Source: Xestospongia bergquistia (lineage: Eukaryota > Porifera > Demospongiae > Haplosclerida > Petrosiidae). Taken from it: DNA of 64,000 nucleotides. Location: NCBI GenBank assembly GCA_963965975.1, contig OZ014412.1:11141849-11205848 (forward strand), read 5' to 3'. The first letter of the stretch is position 1; each line of letters begins with the position of its first letter. Under the pieces are notes generated by a model. That model worked only from the letters and a program-made list of their open reading frames with translations. It made no database searches and was not told the origin of the DNA. The position numbers and the translations under genes were made by a program. Positions 50,301 to 62,334 of the stretch are shown piece by piece.

Positions 50301-51932
50301 AGATCATAAAACAAAAGACAGCATTAGTCAAAGTAAGAAAAGTAAGATATAGACATATATATGTTATGTAGGGGAGCAATTTGATTCATCAGCCACATAC
50401 AATATTTGTTAAATATCTTATATTAAAAAGATGTCACTATAATTATTGTAGTTTTCTAATTATATACCTAAATAGAAAGATTAATCTATACTAGAACATT
50501 ATGAGAGGTGATCACCTCTCATAGAACATTCTTATAATTAGCAATAATACCTACATCAACCCAAATTAAGGCTTTTAATCAGAAATCAAATTAAGGCTTT
50601 TAATAGCTATGCAACTAGACTGTTTACTTGAAAATACTTTTAGAGCTTGAGTACAACACTCAGTTGTTTTAAGACTGGAATTTCAAGACAAATATTTAAT
50701 CCTTTATAGTCATTAACTACATATGTGCATGTACTGACATGAATTTAATACATACATATTTAAATATATTTAGGGAAAGATAAAGTCATCTCTCAGTTAA
50801 CAGGGAAAGATGTAGATGAGGATGACAGCCAACAGGAATCATTAGATGGTAAAGAACTACCAAGTAAGCTGCCATTAGTACTTTAGTAATATTTAAAGGA
50901 CTATAGTTAACTGTGTACTTCTTATATCATGACATTTGTAAAAAACATGAGGCTATATTGGGGTATGGCAATAACATATAAAGTTAAAATATTAATTTGT
51001 AAAAGAGAAATAAGAAATAAATTGAAATATGTTATAAACACATAAAACAAGACAGAAACATTCTACTACTAGCTATCTTGATAATTTATACTTGAGTGTT
51101 ACTAAATTGACTTGCCCAGTAATACAACTAAGCCACTCTTACTGACAGCTCAGTATCCTGTTTGTCTCAATCATCAAATACATTAAATTGCTTGTATAAA
51201 AGTCAGCATTACCCTTTGGTAGAATATGTTCATTTTCATATATTGTAAACTTAACCAATAATGGCATGTTTGTAGTTGTAGTTGAGCATGTTATAGTTTG
51301 CATATAGCTATTGTTGTGTGTAGAAAATATTATAAAGTAGCTATGTTTTTATTATAGAAGACACTGAAAGTGTTAAATGGACCAGTTCTAGTGTTATACT
51401 TACTTCATCTACGGTGACAGAATGTAAAGAAGTGATGCATCAATTAACAAGACGTCAACACACAACATGGGAGATGATTAGTCTCAAGTCATTATCTCCT
51501 GAAAGTTTATTAACACTATTAACTGATATTAATGAATGTCGAGTGAAGGCTCTTTATATAAGGAACACTAATTTTGATAGCAACTGTGTCAATCAACTAT
51601 CACATGTAGTAACTTATAATGAAACAATGGAGGACCTATCTCTTATCTCCTCACCTCTCTTACCAGACACTTACCAGTTATTAACAACAGCTCTAACTAA
51701 AAATAAAAATATCAAGAGATTGGACTTGTATAATGACAAAAATATTAGTGATAAAGATATACCTCATCTCTGTCACCTTATAAATAATAATGAAACATTA
51801 AAAGTGCTGTCTCTCAGAGGCTGTGGCAAAATTACTAAATTTGGTATAAGACAAATAGAAAATGTTTTAGTTAAAAATAATAGTTTGAGTAGTGTTTACA
51901 TCAATGATAATTATATTCGTAGTCGTTATTAG
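46994..51932 (+). CDS. Death / CARD-like / coiled-coil / LRR protein (NACHT-less NLR-like), complete
   Basis: Thirteen exons with matching phases and no internal stop give 951 codons: 46994-47300, 47348-47635, 47686-47730, 47781-47837, 47881-48605, 48656-48770, 48940-49122, 49713-49778, 49831-49905, 49958-50083, 50129-50332, 50774-50863 and 51358-51932. The ATG follows GAGCTATGG. Order: Death domain, CARD/DED-like helical domain, Ser/Thr/Pro-rich linker, a central helical domain of about 240 residues, coiled coils, acidic linker, leucine-rich repeats. It has the ends of an NLR (Death-fold adaptor and RNI-type LRRs) but no P-loop or NACHT. It is probably a cytoplasmic sensor or adaptor. AATAAA at 51973-51978 is a likely poly(A) signal. 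Confidence 0.85.
47348..47635 (+). CDS. Exon 2: CARD/DED-like helical domain
   Basis: Phase 1-1 exon of 288 nt. It encodes an all-helical segment with LLLQKHSECLTHLIFPSKIV, VISMETLNAIEGS and LRVFASVLLQSEETVHVGKV, the pattern of CARD-like adaptor domains in sponge immune genes. The exact Death-superfamily class is uncertain by eye. Confidence 0.6.
47881..48605 (+). CDS. Exon 5: central helical domain
   Basis: A 725-nt exon, entering in phase 1 and leaving in phase 0. It encodes about 240 residues, with LPLEELKLFLKRCFEELKPQ, a CLETVIDHYN segment and a conserved-looking core (RYIKEGNSIIVTCYAP) ending in ITFHTIWDE. I associate this domain with Death-domain proteins predicted in Amphimedon but know no named family or activity. 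It occupies the position NACHT has in NLRs, without a Walker motif. Confidence 0.55.
49831..50332 (+). CDS. Exons 9-11: coiled-coil region
   Basis: Exons 49831-49905, 49958-50083 and 50129-50332, all phase 1-1. They encode heptad-like stretches (KLKLLDRMNKAKTLEIEKLT, then EEIGILQEKITSLTLQLMER and LQSQVVQLRDQIKDD) and an acidic tail. A reading that ignores the donor at 50333 stops at 50350-50352, which could give a short isoform lacking the LRRs. Confidence 0.65.
50493..50530. repeat. Perfect 22-bp palindrome flanked by 8-bp direct repeats
   Basis: Positions 50501-50522 are a perfect palindrome centred on GGTGATCACC. AGAACATT flanks it on both sides (50493-50500 and 50523-50530). It lies in the intron before exon 12. 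The arrangement resembles a minimal hAT-type element or excision footprint with an 8-bp target duplication, but could be chance. Confidence 0.6.
51358..51932 (+). CDS. Exon 13: leucine-rich repeats
   Basis: The terminal exon encodes NLR-type LRRs of about 28-29 residues, such as VKALYIRNTNFDSNCVNQLS, NIKRLDLYNDKNISDKDIPH and TLKVLSLRGCGKITKFGIRQ, followed by a short end (SSVYINDNYIRSRY, stop). Roughly four to five repeats are present, fewer than in most NLRs. They probably bind a ligand or self-inhibit. Confidence 0.82.
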
Positions 51933-52687
51933 TTATTTTTGTACTATTTAATATTGTTATATTTTTATTACAAATAAATGAAGACAGAGATCAAGAACAA
52001 TAATACAGTCATTGTACATGTTTAACAAACAAAAGAAGAAATAATAGGCACAAAATTAATATATACAGTAAAAATAAGCAATTATTATCTATATTACATC
52101 TACTATATACTATCTGTCCACATGTCCATCCATTCAGTCAAGTATTGTTGCGTAAAATGCTTTCCAACTGCTTTGATGTGTTAATAGATATCACCAACAG
52201 TACTTTCTCTTGCATAATAGATTCCTAGAAAATATGGATATGTCTGCCCAGCCAGACTATTGTCTATTCATTCACACATATCCATCTGCCCATTGTCTAT
52301 GTCTATAAACTTATATATTAAAATAATGGAGTTGCCAATCCATCAACACATTCATACTCATATCTATTAATCTATTCAATGGATGAATAGATTAATGAAC
52401 TTACAATGGGATGAAAATGGATTGTTTGCATACAGATTAATAGATAATAGAAAGACAATGATTTCATACAAATGATATATAACAAAACTTTGTAGACTTT
52501 TAATTAAAGCACATTGTGATTGAATCCTGATGGGTCTTCTTCATTTGTGGTCTACTATTATTTACTTGTCACTGACTCAACGTCTGTTTATCAACTATTT
52601 TGATACTGTGTGGCTCTTTTTGTCTGATCAATGTTCCACATAATGATTGCTATCTTAATAATGCAAATAATTTTTTTGTTATATACA

Positions 52688-52714
52688 GTATATATATATA
52701 TGTGTGTGTGTGTG

Positions 52715-52758
<44 letters not shown>

Positions 52759-52775
52759 GAGAGAGAGAGAAAGAG

Positions 52776-52813
<38 letters not shown>

Positions 52814-52850
52814 AGGGAGGGAGGGAGGGAGAGAGGGAGGGAGAGAGAGG
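52688..52850. repeat. Compound microsatellite (TA)n, (GA)n, (GGGA)n
   Basis: Contiguous TA/TG dinucleotide runs pass into GA repeats and then GGGA tetranucleotides. The open frames on both strands here are low-complexity artefacts. Confidence 0.95.
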
Positions 52851-53989
52851 ATTGTTTTGTTTTGTTTGTTTTGTGTAGGATTGTTTTTTTTCAGTAATGT
52901 AGTAATTATTGTTTCTATGTCAGCCATTTAATCAATTTAGCAAATGGTTAGTTTATATTGGTGAATATGTAATATAGCAAAGTTAATCGAATATTACTAG
53001 TGTTATTACGTATTTATTAAACAATTAGACATTTTGAGGATAGAGTACCAAATTTAATAAATGAAGGCATGCAAAAAGATGTCTTATTCATGTGACATTA
53101 TGTGTTACTAATGGGTACAATTACTGCAGTTAATATAATTGGTGAACGTTATTCTAGCAAAATTATTTTGATTCATTCAAATATCTAATTTAAATACACA
53201 CCAATGTTACTCTCTGTGGTAAATTAGGTATGGATTTGTTAATTGTGATAATTATTTTCAGAAAATTTAAAGAAACAAGAGATAAGTGATTGCCATTTGT
53301 GGTCCATTTTGTTTGTGATTTACTATTAAAATATCAGTATTAATTACTAATTAATATTAATGGTAATTGGAGCTAATACTTATGAATATTGTTTTTAATA
53401 ATTATCGTTTATGAATAGTAATTAATAAGGTTATGAAGTATTCACAAAATTAATTTGGTACTATTTTATATGGGATCTCTCATTGATGTTGATGATTTGA
53501 TACCTGATAACTATACATAATTTATTGTTTCGTTGTATACATGCAAGTGGGTTGGACTAACTGGCAGGATTGAGTTCCAACTACTGACCAATTGAAATAT
53601 GACAAGCAGAAAAGCATATCTCTCTATGTAAGCTGGACATCCAATTCTACTTCATAATTTTCATATTCTGCTATGCAGTTTTATAAAAATATTCCAATTC
53701 CAAATCTGTTCCTATCCTTTTTGACTATCTTTTGATACTATAGCTAGTGTAACTGAAAATAACTAGTATTGCCAGTAGCTGCATTAACCAGTACTATGTA
53801 TGTTCTTGCTACAATTACAGTGATTGTATTGTACTTTTACCGGAACAGTAGTTAGCATAAAGTCTAGTGAAAGACATGCTTCACTAATAATACACAGTTA
53901 TTAAGAGTCTCAAATCTTCCTTTGATAAACTTAAAGTATATATGTATATATATATGTGTGTGTGTGTGTTACAGTAAGATTGTGTATAT

Positions 53990-54140
53990 AGGGATTTTGT
54001 GAAATCACTGAAACTTTCAGGGTGTTTGTGAAATCACTTTTTCACTTAGGGACTTCATAAATTCACTAAAAACTCTAGTGATTTCATGAAATCACTGAAA
54101 GAAGGCTCCAGTTATTTCACGAAATCACTGAATGTGATAT
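53990..54140. repeat. Repeated palindromic motif (TTTCATGAAATCACTGAA)
   Basis: At least four copies of TGAAATCACTGAA-like sequence in about 150 bp. One is a perfect 20-bp palindrome at 54077-54096 (AGTGATTTCATGAAATCACT). Such blocks often form the ends of non-autonomous DNA transposons. No mate was found in the window. Confidence 0.6.
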
Positions 54141-54312
54141 ATTGGTAGAAAATTCATTGTTTAAGTGTTGTAAGAAACTTTATTCTTAAATGGTTACAAT
54201 GATAAAATAACAATGTAAAACACAATATTAGTTTTAATATCTGTACATTATTACACATTTTCATACACTATCACCACAATAAGACATATTTGATGAAACA
54301 GTAATTCAGCTA

Positions 54313-54715
54313 ATTCTTATTTTGACACCTGCTGTTATAAAGTCTCTTTGCTTTATAACACTTGCACCTGTTTGTCTGACAATGTTTCTTGCCTTTGCTG
54401 CAGTCACACTGGAAGAACCCTTGTCTGCCAGAAGCTATAGACTTGAGAGCTTGACTAAGTGTGATGGTACATTCTGTGTTGACATCAGAATCATTCAATC
54501 AAGATCAAATCAAGATCAAGCTGATTCCTGGAATACTTTGTGCTCAGAATCCCAGCTTTCATCGCAATTAGATACATGTTGTGTTCATCCCAATCAACAA
54601 TAAATCCTAGGGTATTTCTTGGGTCACCTCTGCCTCTGTCAACCATGGGAATGGGAACAGCAACATTATCTCCAGCTTCATCTGCTTTTAAGTCAACATG
54701 GAAGCACTTGACCAT
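54313..54715 (-). pseudogene. KRBA2-like / integrase-derived transposon C-terminus
   Basis: Two minus-strand frames give consecutive pieces of a domestication-prone transposon protein. The first is DNVAVPIPMVDRGRGDPRNT followed by LGFIVDWDE and YSRNQL. The second is a cysteine knot, FFQCDCSKGKKHCQTNRCKC then YNSRCQNK. This order matches the C-terminus of KRAB-A-domain-2-like integrase proteins. A frameshift separates them near 54495, and the integrase core is absent. Confidence 0.6.
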
Positions 54716-54968
54716 CCTTTCTATCTGTGATAACTGGGATTCAGAGTAGTCATCAAAGCTGTGGTATTATTTCCAGTGATATATATAGACCGGGATCAAA
54801 CAACAGAAGAATAGAATTCTCGCTTTGTTGTTGTTACTCCGAGTTTCACATGTTATGTGATCATCAGACAACTGAATACTACTCTGTTTGTAGGATGATT
54901 AAATAGTATCAAGGTGCTAATTATGTTTTGTCCCTTCAGAAGTGTGCTAAATAGTACTTTTTTTCATG

Positions 54969-55649
54969 TCACCATTTTGAGATGAGTTCGGACCTTTTGT
55001 TCAGGATGGCAGTCTTGTCGGCATTGATAATTGAAAGCTTTTCAGTTAGGCAAAGGTTGCAAAACTTTGTTTTGTTGGTATAGGCCTTTGCACTTTGGTT
55101 GATTGACCAGGTAATCTTGAACTCCTCACTTTCTCTCTTAAATTGCCAAACGAGCTTTGATAGTTCCGTGCTGTTTCCATATTTCTCGTGCTTGAGTGAT
55201 TGTATGTGGTTGGAGTATCTCTGCATGAAGGGGTGCTCCGTTAGGCCTATGTACACCTTTGTGTCATTACTGTTCATTCTTCTGACTTCTGCATTGTAGA
55301 TGATGTTGTTGGTCTGACATTTGCCATCTAAAGGGCAGACGTCTTTTTTCTGGCAGTTGCAGGGTTTCTGCATGCATTTGCTGATATCTTTTGAAACCTC
55401 ATTGTTGTGTGCCTTGATGATGCTTGCTAGGTTTGGCATACAGCTGTAGCTAACTGTGACAGTGTTTTTGTTGAATATTTTCTGTAACCTTGGATTTTTC
55501 AGGAAATACTTAGCAACCAGCTTAAGGAATCCTTGGCCTACATTCATTGATACATTTTTGCTGAATGATGGGTTGAACCAAATCATGTTACGCTGCCAGT
55601 TTTGTTTACTCTTTTTTGGTTTCTCATTACTGTAATGCAGATTTTCCAA
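54969..55649 (-). pseudogene. Penelope-like element fragment with GIY-YIG endonuclease
   Basis: A 226-codon minus-strand frame. It opens with an RT C-terminal/linker region (MIWFNPSFSKNVSMNVGQGF, SYSCMPNLASIIKAHN), then a Cys-rich knuckle (CNCQKKDVCPLDGKC). A GIY-YIG-type nuclease follows, with IIYNAEV, KVYIGLTEHPFMQRYSNHIQ and a C-terminal CNLCLTEKL. Penelope-like retroelements carry this nuclease after the RT. It is truncated and not intact. Confidence 0.75.
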
Positions 55650-55866
55650 GTAGCCACTGGATTAAGTGCATCTTCATAGAAGGAAGCAGGTTGCTTGAAG
55701 ATTTCTTTATCAAGTGAGATGTCAGAGACATGTCCGCTGATCGAAGTTGGTAGGTTCTTGATAATGTTAGGTGAATGGTATTGACTGCTTGTGTATGTAA
55801 ACTGGTTTGTCGTTTATATACATGTGGTGGCTTTTCCTGAACAAGTAACACAATAATTTTAGTCAT
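55627..55866 (-). pseudogene. Penelope-like RT tail, frameshifted
   Basis: The minus strand upstream of the GIY-YIG frame encodes, in a mix of frames, a segment like NIIKNLPTSISGHVSDISL followed by KEIFKQPASFYEDALN. This is typical of the RT C-terminus just before the linker. It joins 54969-55649 only through a frameshift near 55640. Confidence 0.6.
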
Positions 55867-56436
55867 ATTTAATTAAAGATATATTTACCTATAGTATGTA
55901 AAATTGTAACAAACATTGTTAATAATACAACAGTGACTGTTTCATTATCTATAATATTGAAATAATAATGTTAATGAGTGTTTGGATGACATGAACTGAC
56001 TTATATATAATTTGATTAATTTGTATTTTCATCTTATTGTTTTTAAATCATTGACAAATAATATACCTATCTCATTTATTTACAAATAACATTTTGGTTT
56101 AAAATTTTTAAATGGTGACTTCGTTTTCTTCATATGTTTCAACAAATTATAATTTTCTAAAAATCATAGTACTCATTACACTAAACAAAATTAATAAACA
56201 ATAGTAGTTTATTATTATCTTAGTCTGTTGTCTCTTAAATTAGGGTAGTATTAAGTTCTGTATATTGTTCCATTTACTATATGCCACATTCTCTGACTCT
56301 TTGATTGATAACTGATGATCTGGTCTTTTAATTATACAATAGTTTCATTTTGTTCTGAGAAGATCTCTTTTATATCTGGACTAGTTTCATCTCTACTCTG
56401 TTTTATACTGTATACTAATAGAACACACACACTGTG
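55867..56436. other. Downstream flank of the IgGFc/SMB gene
   Basis: AT-rich DNA with no exon. TTTATT at 56208-56213 reads AATAAA on the minus strand and may be the poly(A) signal of the gene ending at 56437. Confidence 0.4.
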
Positions 56437-56693
56437 TCAACTTATTACTATACAGTATTCAAATTTATATAAGAAGATTACTATAATAGTTAACATAACA
56501 ATTATTAATAGTACTATTAAGATAATAGTACTAATAATAATACCAAAAATAACTTCATTATGATCTAGATATATCAGAGATATTAAACAACAGTAGTAAT
56601 ATAACTAACCATTACTAGGTCTATCTGTAGAGGGACTTGTTAGATTACACATAGCAAGGATTGTAGGTACTACTGTGGTAACTGTTGTAGATC
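56437..56693 (-). CDS. Last two exons: stalk end, transmembrane helix and short tail
   Basis: Exon 56693-56610 (84 nt, phase 1-1, Thr-rich STTVTTVVPTILAM) and exon 56564-56437 (acceptor ATATCTAG). The latter encodes NEVIFGIIISTIILIVLLII and about ten more hydrophobic residues, then KFEYCIVIS and stop. This is a single transmembrane anchor with a very short cytoplasmic tail. Confidence 0.65.
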
Positions 56694-59600
56694 CTATGTC
56701 AAAATATTAGGCAGACAGTATAACACTGTATATACAGGTATGTAGGGATGGTCTAGATTGTCCATTGTATGTAGTAGAAAATGTTAAATGCCTCACTAAA
56801 ACTAATGACTATTGTTTTATGTACTGTTTATTTCTATATAATATTATTGTCAAGTAGTGTTTGTAAGTATCGTATTGACAACTTGATTAATAGTTATAGT
56901 TGTAATAGGGAATATATTGTCTGTCTAGACGATGGAACAAGATAAAAAAAATGGTAGAAGTGTACTACTTTTCGAAAAAATATTTATGTATGTCAGAATT
57001 AGAAATGAAACTAATTTTGACTAGAATAAAATTAGCATATACTAATCAATAACAATACAATAATAACAATTAATATTATTAATAATTAATAATAAGTAAT
57101 TATAATTATAAATAATAATTAATTAATTATAATTACATTAATAATAATTGATTAGATCCAATTTCTTTCTCTTGAGTACTGACAGTGTTCTTTATTGATC
57201 TTTACATATTTCAATTGAGTATCCCTTAGTAGGTGCGCCTCATCATCAAAGAGGTTAAAATTTATAATAATTACAGTATATAACTTTTCAATGAATTTCT
57301 AAATTTAAAAATTTAGGTATTCTTCCCTTTCCTATAATGGACACTAAACTGCTTACACATAATTACTGCATAGTAAAATACAACTACTGGTTTGTGCAGA
57401 GTATTCTAAGTAGAGGTTATTAATTTATTATTATTGATTTAGTGTATCTGTTATTAATAATTAACAATAATAATTTAGTGTATCTGTTGGAGTAGGTTAA
57501 ACCATAGGAGAGGAAGAAGAAGCAGGAAGACAACCAATATCAGCTATATCATTACAACAATCCTTATTAGAGTGACAGATTTGATCACAATAGCATCCAT
57601 TATTGCTACAAGATGGTGATAGGGAATATGCACAACATCCAGAATAGCTAAGATTAAGTGCCAAACATGAGCCTAAAATTAACATAATATAAAAAATTTA
57701 ATTTAATTTATACTTCTCATTTACCTTGAGTAACAGCTGGTGTAGGTGTAACTATAGAGCCACTTGAAGAAGATGAAACAATTGGTGGAAGATGTGCACT
57801 ACTTGTCAAAGGATATGGATTTTTAGATTCTGTGTCTAACATAAAAATGATTATAAAAATGATAACAACTAGATCAGATAAACTGATTACAAGCATTACA
57901 TACATGTTGTAATCAAACTAAATGTTGACTGGACTATAATTTTATTACAACAATTAAGATTTGATCTTAAAAGCAAATATAAGAATTACAATGCAATTAC
58001 AAGCACCATATCATTAACTACATATGCTACTAATTTACACATGAACAGTAAAGAAGAAACATTCTTATATGTTACAATGAAACTAAATTTTGACTAGAAA
58101 TAAAAATTGGACTACCAAAATTAAGATGTGGTCTAAAAAGTAAGCAAAAGAGAAATGATTATGAGATGACATACAATGCAAAAGGAAACAAAAATTTGGA
58201 AATAATTTTTTTCGTGAGAATTTCCTACATCAATAATTTCATAAATTTATGATAATTTTTTATTGGAGGTGGTGAGAATGTACATTGTTGGATACAGCAT
58301 TGTTTTACTACACATGATTATATATAAAAAATGTGGAGTTTCTGATTTTGTCTTACCATGTGCATCAGTTGTAGTAGATGAAACTGTAGGAGAGGAAGAA
58401 GCAGGAAAACAACCAATATCAGCTATATCATTACAGCAATCATTATTAGAATGACAAATTTCATCACAATAGCATCCATTATTGCTACAAGATGGTGATA
58501 GGGAATATGCACAACATCCAGAATAGATGAGATTAAGTGCCAAACATGAGCCTAAAATTAATTAAATATAAACTATTTTATCTAATTTATACTTCTCATT
58601 TACCTTGAGTAACAGTTGGTGTAGGTGTAACTATAGAGCCACTTGAAGAAGATGAAAAACTTGGTGGAAGATGTCCACTACTTGTCAAAGGATATGGACT
58701 TTTAGATTCTGTGTCTAACATAAAAATTGTGATAAAAATGATAACAACTAGATCAGATAAACTGATTACAAGCATCATATCAGTAACTACATATGCTACT
58801 AATTTACACATGAATTGTTAATAAGGAACATTCTTATATGTTACAATGAAACTAAAGTTTGACTAGACATAAAATTTGACTACTACAATTAAGATGTGAT
58901 CTTAAAAGTAAACAAAAGAGAACTGATTATGAAATGACATACAATGTCTTACCAAGTACATCAATTGGAGTAGATGAAACTGTAGGAGAGGAAGAAGAAG
59001 CAGGATAACAACCAACATCAGCTATATCATTACAACAATTGTTTGAAATGTGACAGTTTTGATGACATTGGCATCCATTATTGCTACATGTTTGTGACAG
59101 GAACCATTCACAACATCCAGAATAGTTGACACTAGGTGCCAAACATGAGCCTAAATTAATACAGTGTGAACAAAATTATATTACAGCTACTTATACTAAT
59201 AAAAATATAATATTATATATGTGTGTGTGTGTGTGTGTGTGAATATATCAAAAAATTTGCAAATGTCAAAATAAATGCCTGAATGTTGTAAAATACCAAC
59301 CATTTCTTCTTGGAATATTAATGGGATTTAACTTCATTCCTCCAACATAACTGTACCCTGTATAAGTTCTCCAGCCGTAAATAGAGACAAATATTTTACC
59401 ATTTGGCTCAGGATGTGCTATTGTATTGGTACCACTAAAAGATGTTGAATACCCATATCCATAGACAGAACCATTTGAAGCATATATTAGAACCCATTGT
59501 GGATAAATAAGATTACTGTTAATCAATAAACTTTTGTTAAAGTAAACATCATTTGGTACAACCACACTGTAATAACTAGTACCATCTGACAGCAATGCAG

Positions 59601-62293
59601 AGAACTGGATTGAGTGTTCATATTGTTCTATTGGTGGCACTGTGTTAAGGGAATGATCACCTAAGTTACCACCAGCACATGTACATCGTGTACTAACACC
59701 AATTTGAGCAATATAGATAGGTTGATCAGAGATAATACTACAGTATACATTATTGCTTATGTAGAACCAATAAGTGTCGTTTTCATCAAATTTGATATGT
59801 TCTGCACTATATTTTGTACCACAGGTTTTCAGTGCATTTGTTTCATTGTTAGTAGCAATCACTTTGTAACTTTTTCCATTGCTTTCACACATGTGAGGTG
59901 GTAACAGAAATGTCTTTCCCCACGTTATTGTTGGTGTCAGTTGTGTAACAATAGGGTCATGATGAGAAGTTCCAGCTGGAACTTGGGCAGCTTCATGTCC
60001 ACTGATAATTGTGAGTGGACTGTCAGATATAATTTTGGTTCCAGTAAGATCAACATGTGGTTTAGAAACAAAAAATGTCTGAAAGGAATGAAGAACAAAG
60101 TTGAAGGAATGTCCAGCTGAAACAATTATATTAACAGCAGCACTGTCCTGAGGATCTGATGGAACAGTAATGTCATTGTTTGGAATGATAGTCACATTAC
60201 TGTTATCAAGACAACCAATAATCATGAACTGACTTGTCTGATCTAAATAACCAAATGTAGACACAACATAGTATGCGTATTGAGTTGTTGGCTGTTTATG
60301 ACATGGAAGAGCTAGATAAGACATGAAATTGGCCTGAATATGGAAGCTCCATGCAATAACTGATATTGGCTCTGTATCTAGAGAGTAAACTTTAAGACCA
60401 TTTGTCCTATAGGAATAGGTATGATCTAACACTTCATAATTTTGTGGTATATCGACTTCATGAGGGTTATGATAACTAGTATTACCCATATATGAGAAGT
60501 TGCCATCAAGTGATGTGACATTGAAGGTAACAGGACTTGTTTTCATAGTATAAACATACAATGTACGTTGATTAGATCCATATATATTCTTATAGAATCC
60601 AACAAAAAACTCATTACTGTATGTGCTGAGGTTAATCTGTGGCTCTATAATGAAGAAAAAAATGTTAAATATATTATAGGTAATTATTAAAATAAATTCT
60701 GATAAGTTGAACGTAATAAATCCTTAATCCAAATATGTAGTGAATGTATAACAAAGTACTTACAAGTTAAGGAAATGTAGGTATGGCTATATCTCATTTA
60801 AAAGATAAAGAAATATAGTAGGGATGCTGTTTTACATAACTCTCAAGGTTTTGAAACAACACTTCCAATATTGATCTAGGATGATGTTTGAATAATAGTT
60901 CGGTAGGAGACTGAAAGTTAGTATATAAACAATAATTGTGTCAACTTGGTTTCTAAGGAACCACCTGATAACTTTGTCGTAGATAGCTTAAAATTTTGTA
61001 TGGTTCTCTTGGTGAGTCCATTTGATACTGGATGATAAAGTTAAAAGGACATCACTTGTATATTTCAGTATTTTAAAATTTATCTAGTACAATAGACACA
61101 TACACATCCGTCAAAAGGTAGGCCTGACCATTTCTTATCCTATACTTTTATAATACTTGCGTATGGTTTACAATACTAGAACTTCTAAACAAATAAATAT
61201 TTTATTAGCAACTTTTTGTGCATCATATGTAAATTTATAATATGATATTATCCCTCCAAATTAAAGTTACAAATACTGTAATGCAGTTATTCTTCGTTAA
61301 ATAAGCAGCTATAAGTTAACTCCAGCATTCTTTCAGTGTCTTTAGATGGGTGTTGTGGAAATTACAGTCCTTATGCTACCTCTCACTGATGCAATCTCTT
61401 TCTAGTTATGTCTCACATTTCTGGTGCATGATTGTTAGTCAAACGTTAACAGAATTATATGGTTAATGGAATTACCCTGACTTACCTTAGTAATACTGGT
61501 TTAGATTGTGGGTTGTCATGCTTTTAAGGGTGTGGAGGTATTGTGTCTTATTGGTGACATCAACATATCATTAGTATGAAAAAATCAGGGGAAAATCCTC
61601 CACAAATTATTGGAGTATTACTTAGGAAATTTGATTAGCTATCATATTGATTGCTTCATCCTACAAGAGCATAAACGAACTATCACATTTATGTTATCTA
61701 AGATTAGTACCACTTACATGCTTATGAAAAGAATGTACCAACAGACCATTATAAACTAGCAGTCTATAGTTTGCTTGAATGCTTTAGATATTAGGGTTTA
61801 AGGTATAGGGATTAATTTAACGATTTTTATAAGAAGCCTCAGGTATACAACATCTACCTTTCGGGTCTGGTTAGGTCTAGTCATAGAATTATGGAGTGCA
61901 TGCTAATGCAATATCTGTATAATACTGATACAATCAACCATGCCATTATTTTATTTTTAACCACACCTCACAGATCTAGATGAAAAGTGAGTTACACCTA
62001 CTTTTTAGCTAGTGCTGTTGTTTACCAACTCATTTAAGCAGTGGGTGAACTAGTTTCTACAAACCAAACTTGACTGCTTGTTAATGGTATCACTTCTTCC
62101 GATAACATTGTTTATCATTATGATAAACTTGGGCGTGTCCATATTTAATTAATATTAATATCCTATCAATCCATAAAAAGTATCGAAATAACTTTTTTTA
62201 AAAATTCGCTGAATATGCCATCACTAGGATGAAGGATACATTTGTTTCATAGATAGCAACTCCTCCCCAATATAAATTAACCATAATGCAATG

Positions 62294-62334
<41 letters not shown>

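Larger units (their letters stand above)
51979..54299. other. Intergenic stretch with simple repeats and a palindrome-rich patch
   Basis: No gene recognised. It holds the compound microsatellite at 52688-52850, a TA/TG repeat at 53938-53970 and the repeated palindromic motif at about 53990-54140. Confidence 0.5.

Noticed and set aside
52679..52931. Overlapping open frames on both strands
   Set aside because: Pure translation of (TA)n, (GA)n and (GGGA)n microsatellites.
59704..60125. Frames overlapping the IgGFc exon in other frames
   Set aside because: Shadows of the 1,344-nt minus-strand coding exon.
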